Below, piece by piece: positions 10,747-23,758 of a DNA stretch of 64,000 nucleotides. Within the stretch, counting starts at the first letter, position 1, and every line of letters begins with the position of its first letter. The position numbers were made by a program, and so were the translations under genes. The notes under the pieces were generated by a model. That model worked only from the letters and a program-made list of their open reading frames with translations. It ran no database searches and was not told the origin of the DNA. The DNA lies in NCBI GenBank assembly GCA_965153355.1, contig OZ231126.1:496001-560000 (forward strand), written 5' to 3'. Origin of the DNA: Flaccisagitta enflata (Eukaryota > Chaetognatha > Sagittoidea > Aphragmophora).

Positions 10747-11994
10747 TACAGTACCTGCCGAGCAAACCCGGTTAAAACTGGAGGATTAATTTTTGTTTCT
10801 TTAATTTCATTTCCCAAACTTCATTTTTTGCATCAAACTTAATTAAAAGATACTTAATTCCTTGAACATATTTGGCCTTCAAAAGAAATAACTCGTGAAA
10901 TCAAAGTGCATGAAGACATCAATATTGAGTGTTCTAACCCAGACCATTGGATTCGGCAGAGAATTTTACCTATCTTAGACTACAAGAACTGCTCAGTCAG
11001 ACAATTATTTCAGATTTTATAGCCATTTAAAGTTTTTAAGGACAATTGTCCTAAATTATTTTAAAACAATTGTCCTTAAAAACTTTAAATGGCTGTAAAA
11101 TCTGAAATAATTATCTGACTGAGCTGTTCTTGTAGTCTAGGATAGGTAAAATTTTCTGCCAAATCTAATGGTCTGGATTAGAACACTCAATATTGATGTC
11201 ATCATGCGCACAGTGGGCCTTAACTAGGTATGAGTTAAAAAAAATCCCCAGTGGTAGTGACTTGTAAGAGTAGGTACAATTTATAGTGGAGAATTAATGT
11301 AAACCCTTAAAAAAAAATTTCCCTTGAAAATTTTTGCAAAAATTGTTAAAAAGTATCATATTTTGTATATAGTTATATATAGATCTCAAAGATATATCAG
11401 TTTTAAAATTCTGACTCAAGATTCACATTTCTGGTAAAATTTCCATTCATTGGATAGGTCACATTATATACTTTTATGAAAAAATAAGATTTTCGTATAT
11501 TAGACCACCGTTGCTTTCTTTGTAACGGTGGCATAGAAATTGAAAATCTTATTTTTTCATGAAAGTATATAGTGTGACCTATCAAATGATTGAAGATTTC
11601 ACCAGGAATGTGAACCTAGAGTCAGAATTTTAAAACTGATATATACTTGAGATCTATATGTAAATATATGCGAAAATTGATACTTTTTCACGATTTTTGC
11701 AAAAATTTTCAAGGGAAATTTTTTTTTAAGGGTTTACATCAAATCTCCACTATAAATTGTACCTACTCATACAAGTCACTTCCATTGGGGATTTTTTAAA
11801 ACTTATACCCAGTTAATGCCCACTGTGATGCACTTTGATTTCACGAGTTATTTTTTTTTTGACAGCCAAATATGTTCAAGGAATTAAGTATCTTTTAATT
11901 AAGTTATGTACAAAAAATGAAGTTTGGGAAAGGAAATTAAAGTAACAAAAATTAATCCTCCAGTTTTAGCCGGGTTTGCTCGGAAGGTACTCTA
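10747..11994. mobile_element. Nested palindromic (fold-back) element
   Basis: Outer arms 10747-10912 and about 11825-11994 are inverted copies (GTACCTGCCGAGCAAACCCG at left). Between them lie two complete palindromes side by side: about 10906-11208 (centre near 11058) and about 11209-11827 (centre near 11515, loop closed by CCACCGTT/AACGGTGG, termini CACAGTGGGC). Arms are diverged by several per cent. Best read as fold-back/Tc1-like MITEs inserted into a fold-back MITE. Confidence 0.8.
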
Positions 11995-12327
11995 CTTTAG
12001 TCAAATTTCATATCACGGGGCCAACTAGAAATATACATTTAAAAAGGCTCGTCTTAAAGTGACGCCGTTGCAGTAATTGTTTAGGCGTTATTACTTGTTT
12101 CATATGAATGTCTTTCTCCGTCTCATCCAAAAGTATTTCATACTCAGTTATCCTCATCTCATTCTGACTTAATTCATATATCGCTCTCTCTATCTCAAAG
12201 CGAAGCTAAAACCTACTATTTGATTTCGACTTGTACACGACGCACCTTCTCAAAATTCAGTCTCAGATTAAAGAAGAAAAAAATAAGAGAAACTCAAGAC
12301 TGACTCTTTATGATTTGAAGAAGTTAT

Positions 12328-12332
<5 letters not shown>
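11995..12332. other. No gene recognised
   Basis: Unique-looking AT-rich sequence between the nested palindrome and an (AG)n run. Confidence 0.4.

Positions 12333-12414
<82 letters not shown>
12333..12414. repeat. (AG)n microsatellite
   Basis: Pure AG run followed by GACAGAC-type decay. Confidence 0.95.
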
Positions 12415-12416
<2 letters not shown>

Positions 12417-12524
12417 GGGCAGACACACAGACTGACAGACAGATGGACTGACAAAGAACATTTTTCACGGGAAAGAGAAAAAAAAAATGTTGAAAAGAAA
12501 TTTCATTCGTCACCGTAAAGCTTT

Positions 12525-13150
12525 ATCATCATGTCACTTTGTCACCATACACTAGTTTTATATGTTGTCACCAAATGTAGCTATATAGCTTTATTATAAT
12601 TTCACATTGTCACCATACAGTAGTTTTGTCATGACATGTTGTCACCATACAGCTCAGACACCATGCCACGTAACCATACAGCTCTATCATTAGATCTCAT
12701 CGTCACCATACAGTAGTTCCATCATGACATGTTGTCGCCATATAGCTTTAATATATTATCACATTGTCACCATACAGTAGATTCACCATGACATGTTGTC
12801 ACCATATAGCTTTATTATCATCTCACATTGTCACCATACAGTAGTATCATCATGACATGTTGTCACCATACAGATGTGACACCATGCCACATCGCCATAC
12901 AGCCCTGTCATCAGATCGCATGGTCATCACACAGTAGTTTCATCATGACAATTTGTTAACATGTCACATCACCATGCAGCTCTGTCATCATGCCAAGTTG
13001 TCACCATACAGCTCTGTCACCATGCAGCTCTGTCATTATAACAAGTTGACATCATGGCGTAATGTCACAACAACACCATACACCATACAGCTCTGACACT
13101 ATGCTAAGTTGTCAGCCTACAGCTCCGTCATCATGCCATGTTGTCATAAT
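12525..13150. repeat. Degenerate TTGTCACCATACAG repeat field
   Basis: Irregularly spaced copies of TTGTCACCATACAGCTCTGT and CATCATGACATG with variable unit length. It leads directly into the regular 61-bp minisatellite, which uses the same vocabulary (TTGTCATC, CACCATGGC). Confidence 0.8.
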
Positions 13151-13154
13151 GAAT

Positions 13155-14945
13155 TTGAGTCAATGTCTCACTTTGTCATCCTTGGTCATCACAACAACAA
13201 AATTCACCATGGCACATTAGTTTCACAGCCATTTTGTCATCCTTTGTCATCAAAACAACAAAATTCACCATGGCGCAAAAGTTTCACAGCCATTTTGTCA
13301 TCCTTTGTCATCAAAACAACAAAATTCACCTTGTCTCAATAGTTTCACAGCCATTTTGTCATCCTTTGTCATCAAAACAACAAAATTTACCTTGGCGCAA
13401 TACTTTCCAAGCCCCTTTGTCATCCTTTGTCATCGCAACAACAAAATTCACCATGGCACAATAGTTTCACAGCCATTTTGTCATCCTTTGTCATCAAAAC
13501 AACAAAATTCAGCATGGCGCAATAGTTTCACAGCCAATTTGTCATCCTTTGTCATCACAACAACAAAATTTACAATGGCGCAATAGTTTCACACCCATTT
13601 TGTCATTCTTTGTCATCACAACAACAAAATTCACCATGGCACAATAGTTTCACAGCCATTTTGTCATCCTTTGTCATCAAAACAACAAAATTCACCATGG
13701 CGCAATAGATACAAAGCCCCTTAGTCATCCTTTGTCATCACAACAACAAAATTCACCATGGCACAATAGTTTCACAGCCATTTTGTCATCCTCTGTCGTC
13801 ACAACAACAAAATTCACCATGGCGCAATGTTTCACAGCCTCTTTGTCATCCTTTGTCATCACAACAACAAAATTCACCATGGCGCAATAGTTTCAAAGCC
13901 CCTTTGTCATCCTTTGTCATCACAACAACAAAATTCACCATGGCGCAATAGTTTCATAGCCATTTTGTCATCCTTTGTCATCACAACAACATAATTCACC
14001 ATGGCGCTATAGTTTCACAGCCATTTTGTCATCCTTTATCAAAACATCAACAAAATTCACCATGGCGAAACAGTTTCACAGCGATTTTATCATTCTTTGT
14101 CATCACAACTACAAAATTCACCATGGCGCAATAGTTTCACAGCCATTTTGTCATCCTTTGTCATCACAACAACTAAATTCACCATGGCGCAATAGTTTCA
14201 CAGCCATTTTGTCATCCTTTATCAAGACATCAACAAAATTCACCATGGCGAAACAGTTTCACAGCCATTTTGTCATTCTTTGTCATCACAACTACAAAAT
14301 TCACCATGGCGCAATAGTTTCACAGCCATTTTGTCATCCTTTATCAAGACATCAACAAAATACACCATGGCGAAACAGTTTCACAGCCATTTTGTCATTC
14401 TTTGTCATCACAACTACAAAATTCACCATGGCGCAATAGTTTCACAGCCATTTTGTCATCCTTTATCAAGACATCAACAAAATTCACCATGGCGAAACAG
14501 TTTCACAGCCATTTTGTCATTCTTTGTCATCACAACTACAAAATTCAACATGGCGCAATAGTTTCAAAGCCATTTTGTCATCCTTTTTCATCACAAGCAC
14601 AAAATTCACCATATCGCAATAGTTTCAAAGCCATTTTGTCATCCTTTGTCATCACAACAACAAAATTCACCCTATCACAATAGTTTCAAAGCCATTTTTT
14701 CATCCTTTGTCATCACAACAACAAAATTCACCATGACGCAATGGTTTCATAGCCATTTTGTCATCCTTTGTCATCACAACAACAAAATTCACCATGGCGC
14801 AATGTTTCACAGCCATTTTGTCATCCTCTGTCATCACAACAACAAAATTCACCATCGCGCAATGTTTCACAGCCATTTTGTCATCCTCTGTCATCACAAC
14901 AACATAATTCGCCATGGCGCAATAGTTTCACAGCCATAGTTAAAA
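13155..14945. repeat. 61-bp minisatellite, about 29 copies
   Basis: Unit runs ATGGCGCAATAGTTTCACAG, CCATTTTGTCATCCTTTGTC, ATCACAACAACAAAATTCACC. Because 61 is not a multiple of 3 the frame rotates, and overlapping open frames of ~80-150 codons arise in all phases; they are not genes. A sub-block (about 14030-14570) alternates a CATCAACAAAATTCACCATG variant with the standard unit, giving a ~122-bp higher-order dimer. Confidence 0.95.
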
Positions 14946-15185
14946 CATCATGCATTTAACGATGCACCTAAGCATTTCTTTATAGTAAGTTGTGGCCATT
15001 TTCTATGACCCAACGAGCGCGCATAGCGAATACTTTTTTCCCGCGACTAATTGTTGTCCCAAACTCAGACCGATGTCATTGCTTTACGGTGCTTTTTTGT
15101 CACCATTTCAAACGTAGAGCACTCGTTTACCAACGTCTTGTTGTCACAATATCAGACTAATGCCATAATTTTTGTCAACGTGTTA

Positions 15186-15517
<332 letters not shown>

Positions 15518-15594
15518 TTTCCAGTTAAAGTGGGGAGTGAAGGTGAATGTTGGTGAGGTGGCAGCCGACTTTCTTACGTGGTCTCTTCATTGAA

Positions 15595-15807
<213 letters not shown>

Positions 15808-16039
15808 ACTCTCGCGTAATCACTAGATCCTTACCACAGAAACACACTTTTTACTTACCTTTCCTTTCCTACCTGACTTCAAATCTCAAGCGGGGCTTTC
15901 CAGTCTCCCTTTTCGCCGGTAAACTTAGTCATTTCTTCTTTATTCATTCGTACATTTCAGATTAAAACTGTCTGTCTCTGTACATCTCTGTCTGACTGTC
16001 TGAATGATTCTCTGTTTGTCTACATCTCTCTCTACATCT

Positions 16040-16285
<246 letters not shown>

Positions 16286-16591
16286 CTCTTTTTGTTTCTT
16301 ACCTTTCACCACGTTGCAGCACTGTCAATTTTTTGACAAAAGTTAGCCCACGAGTGAGCGCCTCTGTCACTTCATTCTCTTACATCAAAGACATGCTTTA
16401 AGAAAATTTATGCATATACAGCAGAGATATCAGACATAGTAAAACAATGCAAGAAAAAAGTCAAGATTCGATTCTTTTGTCTTATCCCAAAATTAACGAA
16501 TAAAAGAATAAACTAACTTTTGGCGCCAACAAAACAAAAGTCAAAAGTCAAATAAAACAAGAAAACAACGAAAATTCTGGACTTTGTCATG

Positions 16592-16596
<5 letters not shown>

Positions 16597-16684
<88 letters not shown>
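16597..16684. repeat. (CT)n microsatellite
   Basis: Pure CT run. The stretch 16284-17060 otherwise shows no gene. Confidence 0.95.
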
Positions 16685-16689
<5 letters not shown>

Positions 16690-17065
16690 CTGCTACACGT
16701 TCTGTAAGCGTCTCGAGGAACACACGCTTTTTGCCTGACATTTATTCTGTCACTGTTCTTCCTTGATAATGCAATTGTCTTTATTTTTCTTTTTTTTTCG
16801 CTAACCACGGTTAAAACTTTGACTCTAAAAACCGATCTAAAAGCCGATCTCACATTTTCTCCGAACGCAAATCTTCAGGATATCTTCAAGATCGTCACCG
16901 AAAAACGTCTCTAAACTCAACTCCAAACACGTCTCTAAAATCAACTCTCAAAACATCTCCAACATCATCTCTACGAACATGTCTGCAATGGTCTTCATGA
17001 TATGAAACTACCAAAGTCTCTCAAGGGAGCTCTCTTAGACAGTTTGTGTCATTCAAATCACTGTC

Positions 17066-17640
17066 ATGGAGTTGCTCTCTTTAATGACAAGGTACTCACG
17101 CCGAATCATATCGCTGTCATCACTGTCATCAATGTCATCCCTATCATCACTGTCATGGAGTTGCTCTCTTTAATAACAAGGTACTCACGCCGAATCATAT
17201 TGCTGTCATCACTGTCATCAATGTCATCGCTATCATCTCTGTCATGGAGTTGCTCTCTTTAATGACAAGGTACTCACGCCGAATCATATCGCTGTCATCA
17301 CTGTCATCAATGTCATCGCTATCATCACTGTCATGGAGTTGCTCTCTTTAATGACAAGGTACTCACGCCAAATCATATCGCTGTCATCACTGTCATCAAT
17401 GTCATCGCTATCATCACTGTCATAGAGTTGCTCTCTTTAATGACAAGGTACTCACGCCGAATCATATTGCTGTCATCACTGTCATCAATGTCATCGCTAT
17501 CATCACTGTAATGGAGTTGCTCTTTTTAATGACAAGGTACTCACGCCGAATCATATCGCTGTCATACCTGTCATCGATGTCATCACTGTCATCACTGTAA
17601 TCACTGTCATGGAATTGCTCTTTTTAATGACTAAGTTCTC
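17066..17640. repeat. 89-bp minisatellite, six to seven copies
   Basis: Unit begins GGAGTTGCTCTCTTTAATGA, then CAAGGTACTCACGCCGAATC and a TGTCATCACTGTCATCAATG stretch that is itself a repeat. Copies start at 17068, 17157, 17246, 17335, 17424 and 17513, then decay through 17780. Confidence 0.95.
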
Positions 17641-17791
17641 ATATCAATTCATATCACCGTCATCACTGTCATCATAACCAAAGACGTAATTGTCACCACT
17701 TTACTCTTTTTTTAGCGCTATCATAAAATTACTCTCTTCAAGCAAAATGTACTCACGCTGAATCATATCGCTGTCATCACTGTTATCAAAG

Positions 17792-18259
17792 CAGGCATGT
17801 ATAAAATTGCGTATTCCCCCCCCCCCAGGAATAAAATCAAAAGGTTTGGAGATGGGGAAAAAAATCAAAAGCTTGAGAAATGAGAAAAAAGAAAATTTTT
17901 GAAGCTTTGATTCTTTTAAGTAGTACTAAAAGGTGAAATTTGATTACTACAACACTTTTTTTTGCTCTCTAGGGAAAAATGTGATAGATTTTTTGATGAG
18001 ACCCGACACGTCGCGGGGAAGAAAATCAAAGGCAGAGGGGGGGGATAAAATTAAAAGTCACTCAATTGTATACAGTTGAACCCCGCTCTAACGGACCCGC
18101 CACCAACGGAATTCCGCCTATAACAGATGCAAATTCATAGTCCCTTTATGTTAAATTCTTTTATTTTCTTTATTGGCAATAACAGAAGTCCACCGATAAC
18201 AGAAGAAAATTATCAGTCCCCTGAAATCCGTTAGAGCGGGGTTCAACTGTATATCCCTG
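17792..18259. mobile_element. hAT-type MITE interrupted by a mariner MITE
   Basis: Left end CAGGCATGTATAAAATTG, right end TATCCCTG; flanking octamers TATCAAAG and CATCAAGG agree at 6 of 8 bases, as for an aged hAT target duplication. It shares its body (GGTTTGGAGATGGGG; GGGAAGAAAATCAAAGGCAG) with the element at 20402-20725. Its right end is split by the MITE at 18071-18251. Confidence 0.7.
18071..18251. mobile_element. Tc1/mariner-type MITE (TACAGTTGAACCCC termini)
   Basis: Ends TACAGTTGAACCCCGCTC and its inverted complement, flanked by TA, about 180 bp, no coding capacity. Family members at 19574-19750 and 27016-27196 are more diverged. Confidence 0.85.
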
Positions 18260-18429
18260 CATCAAGGCCAAGGACATAAACCTCATCACTTTGTCATGTT
18301 GAACTATAGGACAATGACAAAATTGTGGTATTCATTTTTCAGTTGGCATGTAAAAAGACCAGAAGTTGGGCTTGTCTGACCAACAAACAAACAAACTGAC
18401 AAATAAAGCGACAGACAAACTGACCGACT

Positions 18430-18725
18430 GACCTTAGCATTAAGGCCTCAATACTAACCTCGAGGCCCCAATATCAGCTTTGAGGACAAAATATCAGCCT
18501 TGAGGCTCAAAGCGTAGCCTTGAGGCAAATTATCCCAGCCATGAGGCCTAAATCTCAGCCTCTTGGCTCAAATTCAAGCTCAAAAGCTTTTAACTCAAGC
18601 CCAGAGGCCAAATTTCCCCCCTTGATTCCAAGCGTAGGTCATCAGTCCCTTCAGGGGCGCTGCCCCTCTTACCATCCTAATTTAGGGGCATAAGGCACCG
18701 CTGACCATCAAACGCTTTTGTGACT
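18430..18725. mobile_element. Degenerate GC-capped fold-back element
   Basis: Interior units of the form GCCTTGAGGCTCAAA, followed by GTAGGTCATCAGTCCCTTCA, GGGGCGCTGCCCC and CACCGCTGACCATC, the same order as at 6.9 kb. The left cap is not recognisable. Confidence 0.55.
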
Positions 18726-19373
18726 ATCAAACCTCAATGATCCTCTATGGCCTCTTACCATTTGGCAGGACAACCAAAAGTCCCCATATGTTTTACATGA
18801 TTTTGTCTTTATCAGGGCTGCTCCCTTGCTTCCTCTCACACGCGCAATCACACAAAGCAGGGCACAAGGTATCGCTGACCAAATATTGCCCTTGGGGGAC
18901 TGGTTTTTTATTCAATGCGTCCACCCATCTCTTTAACAGGATGGTACTTTTTTGTGTAAGTGATCCTAAAGGTTTTCTCTTCAAATCTTTGTCCCTTACT
19001 CTCTTCTATCTCTTTACTGTTTTTGTCATTATCTTCAATTGAGACAATTTGAGTTAGATTGACAAGAAATTATTGAATCACAAGTCTGTTTCCAATCATT
19101 ATCACAATCAAGGATTCAAAAATTTAAGTTTTTAGCTTTCTGAGCTAGTCTTTGAATATTTTTTGCAATTTTCTTGAATCAATTTGTGCTTTCACTGTGA
19201 ATAGCATGTTCAGTAAGCATTCAAGACACTTTAGAATTTGAATAGATTTCAAGCAAATATAAAAGATTTGGAAGATAGTTACTTGCTTACTTACTAAGTT
19301 ACTTCTGGTTGGTACATGGTGCCATTTGAAAGAAAAAAGTAAACCTTTTCTCAGCTATGAACTTAAGCAAAGC
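18726..19373. other. No gene recognised
   Basis: A 100-codon open frame at 18737-19042 overlaps sequence shared with the 44.45 and 56.4 kb fold-back flanks (GGGCACAAGGTATCGCTGAC), so it is repeat-derived. The rest is AT-rich with no signal. Confidence 0.5.
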
Positions 19374-19537
19374 CAGAAGTCGCGTGCGGGTGGGCGAATG
19401 CAGTGATAAAAATGGCTAGCCCAAGCATTTGGGCAGGGGCAGTCATTAAATAACCGCCTGTAAACGCCGAAAAAGCTAACGGTGACAGACGGACAGATAT
19501 ATCAGGTTAGAGAGTTGTGTGCACGTGACTGAAAATA
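19374..19537 (-). mobile_element. Hairpin/(GTCS)n element, degenerate copy
   Basis: AGTCGCGTGCGGGTGGGC near the start, GACAGACGGACAG in the middle and a decayed hairpin GTGTGCACGTGACTGAAAA at the end. Confidence 0.55.
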
Positions 19538-19573
19538 ATGACATAATTTTGAAAAGATTGCCACTAAACAAAA

Positions 19574-19750
19574 TACAGTGGAGCACCGCTAGAGCGCACC
19601 TGCTTATAAGCATGACCTCCTATAAAGCATGCAATTGCTAGTCTCTGGAGAGTTTCTTTAACTATTTCTATGTTGGCACTAGGACAGCTTCACTATGAGG
19701 CATGATTTGGCCCAGTCTCTGGGAATGCGCTCTAGTGAAGCTCAACTGTA
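19574..19750. mobile_element. Tc1/mariner-type MITE, diverged copy
   Basis: TACAGTGGAGCACCGCTAGA at left and CTCTAGTGAAGCTCAACTGTA at right; same family as 18071-18251. Confidence 0.75.
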
Positions 19751-19796
19751 GAAAAAAAATCTTCATCACATTTCTCCAATAAGTGACTAAATGCCT

Positions 19797-20005
19797 CCAG
19801 GACATCTGGAAATCCAGAATATCAAGGACATCTGGACATCCAGGACATCCAGGATATCCAGGACATCCACGATATCACGGGCATCCAGGACATCCAGGAC
19901 ATCCAGGACATCCAGGACATCTTGACATCCATGACATCCAGGACATCCAGGACATCCAGGACATTCAGGACATCCAGGACATCCAGGACATCCAGGACAT
20001 CTGGA
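19797..20005. repeat. (CATCCAGGA)n 9-bp repeat
   Basis: Nonamer array with point variants. Its open frames (GHPGHPG or MSWMSWM) result from a unit that is a multiple of three. Confidence 0.95.
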
Positions 20006-20401
20006 CGTCTCTTAGCTTTGTTCCTTGCATAAAAGGTATTCTCGTGAATATTCAAATAAAGAGTTACTGCTGCATGTACATTTGAAACAAAGAAACTAGA
20101 CTGGAATATCCAGTTGAAATGTTGAATTATATACAATTTCCTTTTTGGCCGACGAGTCTGAATTTCATTTTTGACTTTTTTATTATTCAAATGAGGAATA
20201 TCTCATGAATATGATTACACCGCAAATTTCAATGCATGAGATTCCAAACGTGTATCAAATTCGGGCTAGAAAGAAAGGCGAATGGATTTTGGAGGTGTTC
20301 ACACTGCTAACGAAAACAATCATGTTTATTCCTGTTAATCGCGTTTTCAGCGTGAATATATATCTTTGAATCTCAATTATCCCAAGAGATAGTGAATAAA
20401 G

Positions 20402-20725
20402 CAGGCCTGTATATAATCGAGTTCCCCCCCCCGGCGGGGGGGGGGGGGGGGTAAATCAAAGGGTTTGGAGATGGGGAAGGGAAAGAAAGAGGGAAAAAAG
20501 AGAAAAAAAGAAAATTTGGGGAAAATATAACTTTTGGCAGTACCAAATCATAAAATTTGATTAGTAAAACACAATTTAACATTCTCTAAACCTTAGATAT
20601 ACTGTTTTACTGCTTTATTGGGAAGAAAATCATAGATTTTGTAATGCAACGCCATGCATCGCAGGGAAGAAAATCAAAGGCAGGGGGGGGGGGAATCTAA
20701 AGCCACTCAATTATATACACCCCTG
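20402..20725. mobile_element. hAT-type MITE with perfect 8-bp target duplication
   Basis: Ends CAGGCCTGTATATAATCGAG and CAATTATATACACCCCTG, flanked on both sides by GAATAAAG (20394-20401 and 20726-20733). 324 bp, no transposase. A C10/G18 block near 20424-20452 forms a GC hairpin. Confidence 0.85.
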
Positions 20726-20861
20726 GAATAAAGTGAATGAGCAAGCCTGTGAATGGAGCGAGAGAAGGAAACAAGCGTAGTAAAGAGGAGCGCTGTGAAG
20801 TGAGTGGAGTGAGCAGTGCGAGCAAACGAATGTCGCATATTAGTAACTATGGATTATGGAA

Positions 20862-21066
20862 AACAAGGTCGTATACACGGCTACCCCAGTCGCGTGCGGG
20901 GGGGGGGGGGGCAGGAGCCATATTTGAGGTCAGTAGACCATTTAGGCAGGAGCAGTGAGGTCACAGAATAAGATTCATATAAAAGATTAACATGTCATGA
21001 TCCGACCAACAGACTGACGTGCGGACGGACAAAGCGGGGTGTAGAGTCGCGTAGCACGCGACTAAA
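20862..21066 (-). mobile_element. Hairpin/(GTCS)n element, copy
   Basis: AACAAGGTCGTATACACGGC start, a poly-G variant of the CGTGCGGGTGGGC motif, GACGTGCGGACGGAC core, and hairpin end AGTCGCGTAGCACGCGACT followed by AAAAA. Confidence 0.75.
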
Positions 21067-21140
21067 AAGGGATGCGGTTGTTGACCACTTACAATTTGGT
21101 GGGTGGGACCACTACCGGCATTCAACTGCAAAGAGCCTTG

Positions 21141-21666
21141 TACAGTCAGTGGACAAAACAAAATAGGTAGAGAGCTTACTCGGTTGGCTATGAATCAACC
21201 TACTGTCATTAAACAGCAGGCTGTAAACAATGACTGGATGTGAAAATTACAGCAGGCCGTCATCTTACAAAGTCAGCAAAAATCCAACCTAAAAAGAATC
21301 GAACGTGACCAGCATATTCATAATCCTGATTCTGAGAAGTTTGACATGTCACACTTAATACTTTTTATAAGAAATAATCTTTTAATATTGCATTATAACT
21401 AAATCAAACATTGATGAAAAAATTTTATTTTCATCTAAAAATATATGTTTTGACATATCAAACTAGTCAGAATTTCACCAGGATTATGAATTTGCAGGTC
21501 TAATTCTATTTGGTGAAAGATGGATTTTTGCCAACTTTGTAGCACGACAGCTGGCTGTAATTTTTACAACCAGTTGTTGTTTACAGCCCGCTGTTTGATA
21601 ACAGTAGGTTGGATCAAAGCCAACAGCGTGAGCTCTCTACCTATTTTGTTTTGTCCACTGACTTTG
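21141..21666. mobile_element. Fold-back element, ~526 bp
   Basis: Inverted arms over its whole length (left CAGTCAGTGGACAAAACAAA; right its complement), centre near 21403. Contains ACAGCAGGCTGTAAACAA and its inverse. No coding capacity. Confidence 0.8.
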
Positions 21667-21689
21667 TAAGTGGGAGCGGAAGCGATACA

Positions 21690-21898
21690 ATTTATTTCAC
21701 TCACTCATTTACTCACTCACTCCCTCTCTCACTTACTTGCTGACTCACTCACTCACTCACTCACTAACTTACTCACTTGCTCACTCACTCACTCACTTAC
21801 TCACTCACTCACTCACTCGCTGACTCACTCACTCACTCACTCACTCACTCACTCACTCACTCACTCACTCACTCACTCACTCACTCACTCACTCACTT
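21690..21898. repeat. (TCAC)n microsatellite
   Basis: ACTC/TCAC tetranucleotide array with TTGC and TTAC variants. Confidence 0.95.
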
Positions 21899-22049
21899 GT
21901 CACCATTTCAATAACCAATGTGACATGTGACTACTTTAATAATCTCTCCTTATCTCAATCTTCTTAAGCAGCGCTTATCTGACCTTAAAAAAGAATACAA
22001 ACTAGGATCGGATCATATGAGAAAAAGAACTGTATGTGACTTAATAACT

Positions 22050-23185
22050 CATGGATATTTGGATGACGTGCCACAACTGCAAAAGTGCCACAGCTGCCAC
22101 AGCTGCTGACATGCCACAATAGCTGACGTGCCACAACTGCTGATGTACCACAACTGCTGTCATGCCACAACTGATGATGTGCCACAAACGTTGAGGTGCC
22201 ACACCATCTAACATGCCACAAATGCTGAGTCGTCACAACAGCCTATGTGTCACAATTGCTAATTCGCAACAACTTTTCATGCGCCACAACTTCTGATGTT
22301 CCATAATTGATAAAGTGCCACAACTGCTGACTTACCAAAACTGCCAATTGGCAACAACTACCAACATGTCACAACTACTGAGGTACCTCAACTCCATAGG
22401 TGCCACAAATGCCATGATGGCATGGTACAACTGCCATATGTGCCACAACTGGCAAAGTGCCGCGATAGCTAATTGCGCCACAACTGCTGACTTGCCATAA
22501 CTGCTGATGTTGCACAACTGCCTACGTGCTACTATTGCCAACATGCTGCAATTGGCAATGTGCCATAATTACTGAACTATGTGCCACAGCTGCCAACATG
22601 CCGCAATTGCCTATGTTCCACAACTGCTGACATGCCACAACTGCTGACTTGCCAACTGCCAACGTGCTTCAATAACGGATGTGCGAAACTGCCTACATGC
22701 CAGAATTGCCGATGTGCAGCAACTGCAGACTTGCCATAGCAGCCAACATGCCGCAATTGCCAACGTGCCAAACTGCAGCCTTGCCATAACTGCCTATGTG
22801 CAACAGCTGCCAACATGCCGCAATTGCCTATGTTAAACAACTGCTGACTGGCCACAACTGCTGACTTGCCAACTGCCGACATTCCTAAATAACAGATGTG
22901 CAAAACTGCTGACATGCCACAGTTGCCAATATGCCAAAACTGCAGACTTGCCATAACTGCCTACATACCGAAACTGCCCATATATGCATATGTCATAGCT
23001 GCCAACGTGCCACAGTCGCCAACAGGCCATAACTGCAGACTTGTTATAATTGCCTACATGCCACAACTGCGTATATATCAAAGCTGCCAATGTGCCACAA
23101 CTGCCAAGATGCTACAACTACCAACATGCCACAACTGCTGACGTGCCTCAACTGCTGACGTGCCACATCTGACAAGGTGCCACGC
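22050..23185. repeat. Degenerate ~17-20 bp minisatellite (GCCACAACTGCTGACAT)
   Basis: Over 50 imperfect units of GCCACAACTGC plus TGACAT, CAACAT or CTATGT. Unit length varies, so open frames appear on both strands without being genes. Confidence 0.9.
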
Positions 23186-23221
23186 AGGAGTTTTTTCGTC
23201 TTCTTTCGTCATTTTTGAGAT

Positions 23222-23375
23222 ATAATTTTTTTTTTCTATTCTTTATCCATTCTTTTTTCTTTTCTTTTCTTTTCTTTTCTTTTTTTCTTTTTTCTTTTCT
23301 TTTTTCATTTCTTTATCCATTCTTTTTTTTTTCTTTTCTTTTCTTTTTTTCTTTTTTCTATTTTTTTTTTTTTCT
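23222..23375. repeat. (TTTTC)n-rich poly-T tract
   Basis: TTTTC pentamers and T runs, containing a repeated TTCTTTATCCATTC. Confidence 0.9.
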
Positions 23376-23664
23376 TCCTATTTAGAAACTGGAATTTTCG
23401 GTTCTCGATTCGCGTTTGATCCACATGTTTAGATACGACTTTTCTTTAGGTCCCAAAATAGTAACAAGAATCTTTACTATTTCTCTGTTACAAATATCCT
23501 AGTCATTTGGGATTCAATGGTTGAATCGAGGCTTCCATTGTACCGGCGAAAAGTCTTAGCTCGAGTTTGTCAGTTTTATTTGTTCAATGATAGTGGAATA
23601 ACACAGTCTCTTTTACTGGTTCAAATTTACCTCAACCGAAATATTCTGTCTCCTTTCATTTTCT

Positions 23665-23677
23665 CTCCCTCTCTCTC

Positions 23678-23748
<71 letters not shown>

Positions 23749-23758
23749 CTCTCTATCT
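23665..23758. repeat. (CT)n microsatellite
   Basis: CT run with CTTT and CTAT ends. Flanks 23376-23664 and 23759-24640 show no supportable gene; a minus-strand open frame at 24154-24426 has mixed composition but no splice signals. Confidence 0.9.

Noticed and set aside
13109-14959. Series of 80-150 codon open frames (SQPFCHPLSS...) that might look like a repeat protein
   Set aside because: The 61-bp unit rotates the reading frame each copy, and frames exist in all phases and on the other strand; no start, signal or non-repeat flank.
18737-19042. 100-codon open frame with hydrophobic segments
   Set aside because: Its central part is sequence shared with flanks of the GC-capped fold-back elements at 44.45 and 56.4 kb.
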